Origin: Azadirachta indica
Taxonomy: Eukaryota; Streptophyta; Magnoliopsida; Sapindales; Meliaceae
NCBI GenBank assembly: GCA_022749755.1
Contig: CM040453.1
Span: 20,283,368 to 20,347,367, forward strand
Direction: 5' to 3'
DNA length: 64,000 nt
Shown here: in pieces, positions 57,119 to 64,000 of the stretch
Layout of the letters: the number at the start of each line of letters is the position of its first letter
Position numbering within the stretch: position 1 is the stretch's first letter
The notes under the pieces: generated by a model
Told to the model about the DNA's origin: nothing
Database searches by the model: none
Seen by the model: only the letters and a program-made list of their open reading frames with translations
Made by a program: the position numbers and the translations under genes

Positions 57119-59335
57119 CTAAATGCGCGGCGTCCTCGTCGCGTCTTCCTCACAAAACCTCTTTATGTGCTCTTGGAATTGCCATAGTGCATCTTCATGC
57201 TCCCATGTAGCCTCGCTTTCGGGCAATCCCTTCCACTTGACGAAGTATTCCATGTAGTTCGGCACTCCTCGCTTTCGAACTCGTCGATCTGCAAGAATAC
57301 ATTCAACCTCCTTCTCGAAAGAGGTTACCACAGCAGTTGGAGCCCGTTTTGACTCCCCTCGGCTTGGGTCTTCCTCATCTCCATGATAAGGTTTTAACAT
57401 GCTTACATGAAAGATGGGGTGAATCTTTAATTTAGGGGAAAGAAGAACTCGATATGACACCTTGCCCACTTTCTTTATGATCGGAAATGGCCCATCGTAA
57501 CGTCGAACCAATCCCTTGTGTACTTTGCGCAATGTCTTGAATTGTTGGGGCAAGAGTTTCACCATGACTTGGTCCCCCTCTTGGAACTCCACGTCCCTTC
57601 GGTTATTGTCCGCCCACTTCTTCATCTTCTTAGCCACCTTATCTAGATATGCCCTAGCTAAATCGGCTTGTTCATGCCATGCCTTGGCGAACTTGAAGGC
57701 TCCCGGACTTTTCCCATCATAACTTGAGGCTAGTGCATGTGGAGTCATCGGTTGTCGTCCCAACACAATCTCGAACGGACTCATATTAGTTGCCTCGCTC
57801 CGCTGCAAGTTGTAAGAAAATTGAGCCACATCTAGCAACTTAGCCCAATCCTTTTGGTTGGCACTCACATAGTGCCTCAAGTATAATTCGAGCAGTGCAT
57901 TGACACGCTCGGTTTGTCCGTCACTTTGAGGATGAAAGCTTGTAGAAAAATTAAGGTCCGTTCCAAGTAGCTCGAATAACTCGGACCAAAACTTCCCAGT
58001 AAACCGTGGATCGCGATCACTTACAATATTATTCGGCACTCCCCAAAGCTTCACCACATGCTTTAGGAATAATTTTGCAGCTTCTTCCGCTGTGCAATCC
58101 GTAGGTGCCGGTATAAAAACTGCGTATTTGCTAAAACGATCCACCACCACAATGATACTTCCATACCCCTCCGATTTCGGTAGCAACGTGATGAAATCCA
58201 TGGAAACGCTTTCCCATGGCTTGTTCAGAATCGGTAATGGCTCAAGTAACCCACTGGATGCTCGTTGCTCAATTTTGTCTTGTTGGCATACAAGACATGT
58301 CCGCACGTAGGCCTCGACATCTTCTCGCATCCTTGGCCAATAGTACGAATTTTCCAACAAAGCATTGGTGCGCTTAGCCCCGGGGTGTCCAGCCCACTTG
58401 GAATCATGGCATTCCTTGATAAGCTCTTTCCTCAAACCACCCCACTTCAGCACAAAAATTCGCCTCCCCTTGGCATAGAGCAATCCGTCGTCAAGCCAAA
58501 ACCGTCTTGTCTTCCCCTCGTGTGCGAGCACCACTATATTTTTGGCTAGAAGGTCTTGGGTCAATCTTTCTTTGATCCTCCCTACTAGCTTTCCCTCGGG
58601 AATACTTAGGTTAATGGCTGCCAATGTCGCCTTTCGACTTAATGCATCCGCCACCACATTTGCTTTGCTCGGTTTGTATGTCAAGTCGTAGTCGAATTCC
58701 GCCAAGAAGTCTTGCCACCGAGCTTGCTTCGGACTTAACTTCTTTTGCGTTTGGAAGTAGCTTGTAGCTACATTATCCGTCATAACCACGAAATGACTCC
58801 CGAGCAAGTAGTGTCGCCATACCCTAAGGCAATGGATGACTGCCGTCATCTCCTTTTCTTGCACGGTGTAGCGCCTTTCCGCCTCATTGAGCTTACGACT
58901 CTCGAAAGCAATGGGACGTCCTTCTTGCATGAGTACACCCCCAATGACAAAATCCGAGGCATCGGTGTGTACTTCGAAAGGTTTTGTGTGATCGGGCAGC
59001 ACAAGAACTGTCTCCTCCATGATTGCCTTCTTCAAATCTTCAAAGGTATGTTGGCATCCCTCGGTCCAATCCCACGAGCGACTTTTCTTTAGTAAGTCAG
59101 TTAGTGGGGCTGCTCTTGCCGAGTAACTCTTGATGAAGCGACGGTAATAGTTAACCAACCCCAAGAAAGATCGGAGGTCGTGTACCTTGGTCGGAGGTTC
59201 CCACTCTTGAATAGCTTGTACCTTAGCCTTATCCATCATCAATGTTCCATCCTTGATCTTGTGGCCCAAGAAGTGAACTTCTCGTTGTGCAAAAGAGCAC
59301 TTCTCCTTTTTCACGTACAATTCGTTCTTTCGCAA
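57119..59335 (-). CDS. Pol C-terminal part: RT end, RNase H, integrase, chromodomain
   Basis: 738 codons open, starting just after the in-frame TAA at 59341-59339. Order: RT thumb ([32 protein letters not shown]), RNase H at about residues 100-240 ([33 protein letters not shown]), integrase zinc part at about 310-360 ([24 protein letters not shown]), core ([42 protein letters not shown]), C-terminal part with [10 protein letters not shown] and [14 protein letters not shown], then a chromodomain at about 675-725 ([16 protein letters not shown]). The chromodomain is thought to steer integration to marked chromatin. All catalytic residues look intact; only upstream stops prevent expression. Confidence 0.95.
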   Translation of the reverse strand: MRKNELYVKKEKCSFAQREVHFLGHKIKDGTLMMDKAKVQAIQEWEPPTKVHDLRSFLGLVNYYRRFIKSYSARAAPLTDLLKKSRSWDWTEGCQHTFEDLKKAIMEETVLVLPDHTKPFEVHTDASDFVIGGVLMQEGRPIAFESRKLNEAERRYTVQEKEMTAVIHCLRVWRHYLLGSHFVVMTDNVATSYFQTQKKLSPKQARWQDFLAEFDYDLTYKPSKANVVADALSRKATLAAINLSIPEGKLVGRIKERLTQDLLAKNIVVLAHEGKTRRFWLDDGLLYAKGRRIFVLKWGGLRKELIKECHDSKWAGHPGAKRTNALLENSYYWPRMREDVEAYVRTCLVCQQDKIEQRASSGLLEPLPILNKPWESVSMDFITLLPKSEGYGSIIVVVDRFSKYAVFIPAPTDCTAEEAAKLFLKHVVKLWGVPNNIVSDRDPRFTGKFWSELFELLGTDLNFSTSFHPQSDGQTERVNALLELYLRHYVSANQKDWAKLLDVAQFSYNLQRSEATNMSPFEIVLGRQPMTPHALASSYDGKSPGAFKFAKAWHEQADLARAYLDKVAKKMKKWADNNRRDVEFQEGDQVMVKLLPQQFKTLRKVHKGLVRRYDGPFPIIKKVGKVSYRVLLSPKLKIHPIFHVSMLKPYHGDEEDPSRGESKRAPTAVVTSFEKEVECILADRRVRKRGVPNYMEYFVKWKGLPESEATWEHEDALWQFQEHIKRFCEEDATRTPRI

Positions 59336-59338
59336 TAC

Positions 59339-60004
59339 TTAAAACACCTTCCTAAGATGTGTAACATGTTCTTCCAAGGTGTTGCTATATACAACAATGT
59401 CGTCCAAGTATAGCACCACAAATTGATCTAGATAGGGATGGAATAACTTGTTCATCAAAGTGCTAAAAGTAGCCGGTGCATTTGTTAGTCCAAAAGGCAT
59501 GACTAGAAATTCATAGGAACCGTACCTTGTTACGCATGTTGTTTTTGGCTCATCTCCCTCCGCTATGCGTACTTGGTAGTATCCCGACCTTAAATCAAGT
59601 TTAGAGAAGTACCGTGCTTTCCCAAATTGATCGAAAAGATCGGCAATGAGTGGAATTGGATATTTGTTCTTGATGGTGACCTTGTTAAGTGCCCGATAAT
59701 CGATACACATCCGTAGCGTCCCATCCTTCTTCTTTTGGAACAAAACCGGAGCGCCAAATGGTGCCTTAAATGGTCGAATGTAGCCCGCATCAAGTAAATC
59801 TTGGAGTTGTTTCTTCAACTCTTGCAACTCCGGTGGAGCGTGTCGGTATGGACTCATGGCGGGAGGTTTGGTGCCCGGTTCCAATTCGATCTTGTGATCC
59901 ACCTCCCTCCTTGGTGGAAGTTTCTTGGGCAACTCTTCGGGCATTACATCTTTGAACTCTTTGAGGACGTTATCTACCTCTTTTGGAACATCCCCTTTGC
60001 TCAC
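59339..60004 (-). pseudogene. Pol: linker and reverse transcriptase up to an internal stop
   Basis: 221 codons in the same frame as gag and the later pol ORF. The start at 60004 is only the first Met after the gag stop. Sequence: [100 protein letters not shown], then a TAA at 59341-59339 after RKVF. One nonsense codon, with no frameshift, separates it from the rest of RT. Confidence 0.9.
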
Positions 60005-60055
60005 CTCCGCATCGCCATCCTCGTCATATTCTTTTAAGAAGGCAAGGTAGCTCTC

Positions 60056-61735
60056 TTAACCCTTGCGCTTCAAACCCTTCTTGAATTGCATGGCCGAGAG
60101 TGTCTTAGTCGCCACCTTACTTGATCTTGATATCGGAACCATGCACGCCTTGCCTCCATCAAGGATGCACATGGTGTTGGCAAATGGTACCGGTACGACC
60201 TTCATTTGATCAAAGAAATCCATCCCAAGCACAATTTTGTGGTCGTCCATAGGTACTACCGACCAATCTACCGGTCCTTTCCATTCTCCGATGGTGGTTT
60301 CAACCTTCTGCGCTACACCTTTGATTGGTTTAGCGACCAAATTTACTGCCTTCATGGTGCCGCCTTTGTTGGTCACCTTGAGACCTAGTCGTTTGGCCTC
60401 GTCAACTTGCACAAAATTATGTGAGGCACCAGTATCAACTAAGGCTTTTGTTCGTACCTTGTTGATCACCACATCAACATAGATAAGGCCCTTTGCTTGT
60501 GCCTCCGGAACTGCTCGAATGGCATTGAGTAGTTGCAAGGAACCCATCGCCGCGTCACCCTCTCGACTTGGTGGTTCCTCCGCATGAGCCACCATGGCGT
60601 TCAATGCCTTCCTCTTCGGACAATCCCGCATCCAATGAGGACCATCGCAAAAGTAGCAATTTCGAGAAGGTTTGGAATCCCTCTCTTTGTCATTCCTCGG
60701 CTTCTCTTTGCCGCTAGGTGGTTTGCGGAAACCATCTCCTTGCCATTTGCTATGGTCTCCCCCACCTTTACCTTGGCCACCCTTCTTGTCCTTGGCCTTG
60801 GTATTTGATCGCTCACTTGAGTAATCAGTGAGAGTCTCCGCAACTGCTATGGCGGTTGCGAGATCTTGCACACTTCGTCTCCTAAGCTCCGTCTTTGCCC
60901 ATCCTTGGAGCCCATCCATGAAGAAAAAGAGCGAATCCTTGTCGCTCATATCCGGAATCTCCAACACCAAGCTAGTAAACTCCTTGATGTAGTCCCGCAA
61001 GCTTCCGGATTGTTTGAGGCGTCGCAACCGGCCTCGTGCTTCCTCTTCGGCATTTTCCGGATAGAATTGCCGCTTGAGTTCCCACTTGAAGTCATCGAAG
61101 GTTTCGATGGTACATGTCCCTTTACCAATGTCACCGTACCTCCTTCTCCACCACAACATAGCCACATCGGTTAGATAATGGGTGGCGGTACGTACCTTGG
61201 TTTGTTCATCGATGATGCCCATCACTTCGACATATTGTTCGATTCCCCACAAGAAGTTGTCCACGTCCTTGGCACTCCTCGAGCCATTATAGGACTTGGG
61301 TTTGGGGACATCGACTCTTGGTGCTTCACGTGTGGTAGTCATCCCGCTTGCTGCCACACGCTTGCACAAAGCCACATCCTCCTTAATTGTGGCGAGTTCT
61401 CTATCAATGTAGGCTCGAATATCCCTAAACATACGGTCGTGAACCGCTAGCAACTCTTGCTTGAAGGCATCCTCGAGTTTGGCGGTAGACACCTCCACTA
61501 CCTCACGAAGAGCATTGTCCTCCGCTTCCCACCCGTCGAAGCGCTGCTCCATCTCGTCAAGGCGTGAGTCTACACTTGCCACGAAAGCTTCCACGCTAGC
61601 TACTCAAGCGTCCAAGCCAGCTACCATGTCCTTGGACTGCGCCCTCTTGCTTCCACCCTTGGTAGGACGTTGCTCGTCACGTCCCCGCACTTGGGCCTCC
61701 TCACCTGCAATGGTAACGTCGGAAACGTTGGCCAT
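60056..61735 (-). pseudogene. Gag and protease of the Galadriel-type element
   Basis: The natural start is ATG 61735-61733 (MANVSDVTIAGEEAQ). An in-frame TGA at 61606-61604 (codon 44) interrupts it; from 61594 the frame is open for 512 codons. Order: coiled start, capsid-type gag (KSYNGSRSAKDVDNFLWGIE, WWRRRYGDI, FKWELKRQFYPENAEEEAR, DYIKEFTSLVLEIPDM), zinc knuckle CYFCDGPHWMRDC near 60650, and a protease with LVDTGASHNFV near 60430. The frame ends in TAA at 60058-60056 and the same frame continues as pol. Confidence 0.9.
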
Positions 61736-61825
61736 TCCTTTTGATAGAGTTTCCCTTCACGCAACTTTTGATTCGAAAGCTCCCTCTCAACAAGGTCTCT
61801 GCTCAACCTTGTGTTGCTCAACCTT

Positions 61826-61839
61826 GAGCTCTGATACCA
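61826..61839 (-). other. Primer-binding site, tRNA-iMet (Galadriel-type)
   Basis: TGGTATCAGAGCTC on the minus strand, two bases from the 5' LTR. gag starts about 90 bases further on. Confidence 0.95.
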
Positions 61840-61841
61840 AC

Positions 61842-62474
61842 TGTCACTTCCTCACTCTCTTCACTCACTTTGACCGTGCGGCGCTTAGCAACTCCGCTCA
61901 CTAAGCAAGCCTTCGACACCCGCAATACGCTAAATCGGAAGCTTATAAATAAAGAGAGAAGAGAGAGCAATAAGAGTGAAGAGTGAAGAGTGATTTACAC
62001 AACTCAAGTTTATTGCTTAATTGCTTAATTACTTGGTTGCTTGGTTTGGCCAAATGAGGCCTCACCTATTTATAGGAAAACTTACATAAAATGGACGGCC
62101 TAGATTGCACCTCACAATGCACTTTTGAGGGCTAGAATTGGCCTTCTAGAAATGTCCTAGAAAATATCTACACAATTGTCAAAATGGTAATGCTATCTAC
62201 ACAATTCTAGAACTTGGGCTAATTGGGCCAGCATTCTAGAAGTTGGGCTAGTTGGGCTAACATTGGGCTATAAGTACAATAATGCTAATAAGGAAGAATA
62301 TATGGATCTTTGCCCCAAATGCCTCATTGTCCCTCTTAACCCGTTCTATCGACGAGGCATATTGCCGAAGCTCACGCACCCGCTTGTCCCGGATTTTTCC
62401 TCGCGCAAATTCTGTCCGCACAACGTCTTGGTCGTGGTTACTGTTTACGAGCACTGTTTACGCAGGGCGTGACA
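61842..62474 (-). mobile_element. Galadriel-type 5' LTR
   Basis: TGTCACTTCC...GGGCGTGACA, 633 bp, collinear with 56476-57107 with one small repeat-number change (GTGAAGA) and about 24 substitutions. TATA box CCTATAAATAGG on the minus strand near 62074-62063. Confidence 0.95.
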
Positions 62475-63296
62475 TACGGCTCTAAATCAGGTTATATCGT
62501 CTTTCAAATTTGTCTATTTGTTTCTTTAGTTTCTGAGTCTGTTTTGCTTCAATTCCATTTATTTTCATTTTTTTTGTGTCTATTATATTAAAAAAAAAAA
62601 CAAGAAGAGGGTTTCCTTTCAATTCACAGCAAGTCAAGTTTGGGTTATATCAATTTCCAATTCAGTTGATTTAGTCTTTGTCCAATTCGTTTCTTTTGTG
62701 TCTCTTTTTATTTATTTTTGTTTGGTCACTCCTATGTTCTTGGAAGTAAAAAAAAAAATTAAAAAAAAGAGAAGAGAAAAGCAGAGCATTTGGCCAAGAG
62801 AAAAAAAAAAAAAGGGGGCAGGTGTTGAACGAAAATAAGGAGAATAAAAAGAAAAATCAAATTACTTCAAGGAGTTTGACCAAATCAAGTCTACATTCCA
62901 AAATAAGATAGGATTTGCTTCCTAATCTTTTCATAATTTTTGGTTGACTTTCTTATTCCTTCACTGAATTCTTTTTTTTTCTTTGGTCTTAATATTTTCT
63001 TTATCATTTCTAAAATCTATTTTCTAGTCCTTGTGCTTTCCCAATTTGTTACCTATCTAAATTAGTTTTATTTTACTTTTCATTGTATTTAGTAAGTTTG
63101 TATAAATTTTGATTTTTGCAACTAATCTTAATAAGAGAATTAGAGTGAAAAAAGGCTTAGTGTGAGCTTATCTAGAGAAAAGCCATAAATAAAGTGAGAA
63201 ACACGAGCGAACTTGAGTGATAATATTACTTGAGTGAAACACGTAAGGGAGTGAAGTGAGGAAATTATTCTTTTGCTTTACTAACTGTCTTGCAGG
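62475..63296 (+). other. C3 untranslated leader
   Basis: Resumes the family C element (TACGGCTCTAAATCAGG, as in C2). About 820 bp, AT-rich, with A-runs near 62590 and 62745. It starts with a donor-like CAGGTTATAT (62488) and ends TTACTAACTGTCTTGCAG immediately before gag. Confidence 0.7.
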
Positions 63297-64000
63297 ATGA
63301 GTGGACAAGCAAGAAATCCACAAGGTGAGATAGATCGATTTCAAGCCTTAACTGAGTTGTTGCAAGCCATGGATAGAAAATATGGAGAATTGGTTGATAG
63401 AATGGAGAGGCTGGAGGTTTCAGCCACAAGAGGGCAGCCACCTAATGCTCCTAATCCAGCCATGCAAACTAGGCGAGTTCCGAGAAGAGCTCAATTAAAT
63501 GATAACTTTAATAATAGTGAATCACTTGATGACAATGGAGAGGAAGAACAGGTGAGACCGAGGGTAAGAAACAATAACAATAGCAACAGTGGGGTCAAAC
63601 TGAAAATTCCACCATTTTATGGAAGAATGGATTCTGAGGCATACTTGGATTGGGAAACGAAGATTGAATTAGTGTTTGATTGCAATGACTACATTGAATC
63701 CAAGAAGTTGAAGCTTGCCGTGGCTGTTTTTGAAGCTTATGCTATTACTTGGTGGGATGATACTAAGCAAAAGCGAAGGAGAAATAGGGAAAGGCCCATT
63801 GAAGAGTGGAGAGATCTAAAATCCATCATGTGCAAGAGATTTGTACCAAGCTACTACTATAGAGAATTGTATAATCGACTTCAAAATCTCACTCAAGGGT
63901 CTAAGAGTGTTGAGGAATATTACAAGGAGATGGAGGTAGCAATGATAAGAGCAAATGTAGAGGAAGATAATGAAGCTACAATGGCAAGATTCCTCAATGG
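63297..64000 (+). CDS. C3 gag, intact N-terminal part (runs off the window)
   Basis: ATG at 63297-63299 (MSGQARNPQGEIDRFQ). I translated all 234 codons to the window edge and found no stop. The start is fixed by homology with C2 and by the TTGCAG motif. Order: coiled-coil region (RKYGELVDRMERLE), an Arg/Asn-rich linker, KLKIPPFYGRMDSEAYLDWE, CNDYIESKKLKLAV, ITWWDDTKQKRRRNRERPIEEW, then YNRLQNLTQGSKSVEEYYKEMEV and MARFLNG. This is the capsid part of gag; the zinc knuckle should follow beyond the window. It is better kept than any other gag of its group here. Confidence 0.9.
   Translation, partial: MSGQARNPQGEIDRFQALTELLQAMDRKYGELVDRMERLEVSATRGQPPNAPNPAMQTRRVPRRAQLNDNFNNSESLDDNGEEEQVRPRVRNNNNSNSGVKLKIPPFYGRMDSEAYLDWETKIELVFDCNDYIESKKLKLAVAVFEAYAITWWDDTKQKRRRNRERPIEEWRDLKSIMCKRFVPSYYYRELYNRLQNLTQGSKSVEEYYKEMEVAMIRANVEEDNEATMARFLN

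Larger units (their letters stand above)
56476..62474 (-). mobile_element. Galadriel-type chromovirus, nearly intact
   Basis: An element of 5999 bp with LTRs of 632 and 633 bp (TGTCAC...GTGACA), polypurine tract next to the 3' LTR, iMet primer site next to the 5' LTR, and one long gag-pol frame. The chromodomain and the CYFCDGPHWMRDC knuckle point to the Galadriel clade. Flanks share TAC (56472-56474 and 62475-62477), part of a 4-5 bp duplication with one mismatch. About two dozen differences between the LTRs mean roughly 96% identity, so this is the youngest large insertion here. It is visibly richer in G+C than its surroundings. Confidence 0.95.
55610..64000 (+). mobile_element. Family C retrotransposon copy C3 (runs off the window), with nested Galadriel-type element
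   Basis: 5' LTR 55610-56456, iMet primer site 56460-56474, leader resumed at 62475, and gag from 63297 to the window edge. The whole Galadriel-type element lies between primer site and leader. Copy C2 at 35431 shows the undisturbed sequence at this spot. Protease and pol lie beyond the window. Confidence 0.9.

Noticed and set aside
56896..57187. Plus-strand frames of 69 and 90 codons repeated at 62263-62485
   Set aside because: They lie in the two LTRs of the Galadriel-type element and repeat only because the LTRs do.
60866..61904. Plus-strand frames of 90-147 codons opposite the Galadriel-type gag
   Set aside because: Antisense shadows of a well-supported gag frame; composition mirrors the gag codons and no domain is seen.

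Overview
The window looks like pericentromeric or otherwise heterochromatic DNA from a flowering plant, probably a eudicot. It is AT-rich and made almost wholly of nested LTR retrotransposons, a degraded endogenous plant pararetrovirus and a tandem repeat. I found no host protein gene, rRNA or tRNA gene. Species cannot be read from the sequence. Clade names rest on protein motifs and are provisional. LTR families are given letters here.

Layout. 1-3 kb: Athila-like Ty3/gypsy debris (RT fragment on +, gag and tRNA-Asp primer site on -). 3-9.1 kb: an Athila-like LTR (family A), then a long array of a ~145-bp tandem repeat (array B) that switches strand near 8115. 9130-14405: a degenerate gypsy element (family E) on -, inserted in array B with target duplication GAAAC. 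14.4-16.7 kb: LTR and pol scraps. 16709-23004: complete but dead family D gypsy element on +. 23.0-25.6 kb: more array B with LTR scraps and a second strand switch. 25.7-31.1 kb: endogenous pararetrovirus (Caulimoviridae-like) split by a family C solo LTR with a perfect ATGAG duplication. 31207-41292: second family D element on -, itself split by a rearranged family C cluster (31891-36941), and lying inside a family G element (to 44261). 44.3-49.4 kb: Athila-like LTR, array B with a third strand switch, and an inserted family A LTR. 49366-55235: family F gypsy element on - inside array B. 55610-64000: family C element on + whose gag runs off the window; a chromodomain (Galadriel-type) element at 56476-62474 on - sits directly after its primer-binding site. 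That is the youngest large insertion: its two LTRs are about 96% identical by hand comparison.

How the parts relate. Families C, D, F and G have tRNA-iMet primer sites, a leader of roughly 0.5-1 kb, and gag, protease, RT, RNase H and integrase in gypsy order; their pol C-terminus, with a Gly-Pro-x-x-Arg-x-Arg-x-Lys type tail, is encoded by the start of the LTR. Array B is the oldest substrate here: families A, E and F each lie inside it. Most coding regions carry several stops and frameshifts. The exceptions are gag of the family C element at 63297 (open to the window edge) and the Galadriel-type polyprotein, interrupted by only three in-frame stops.
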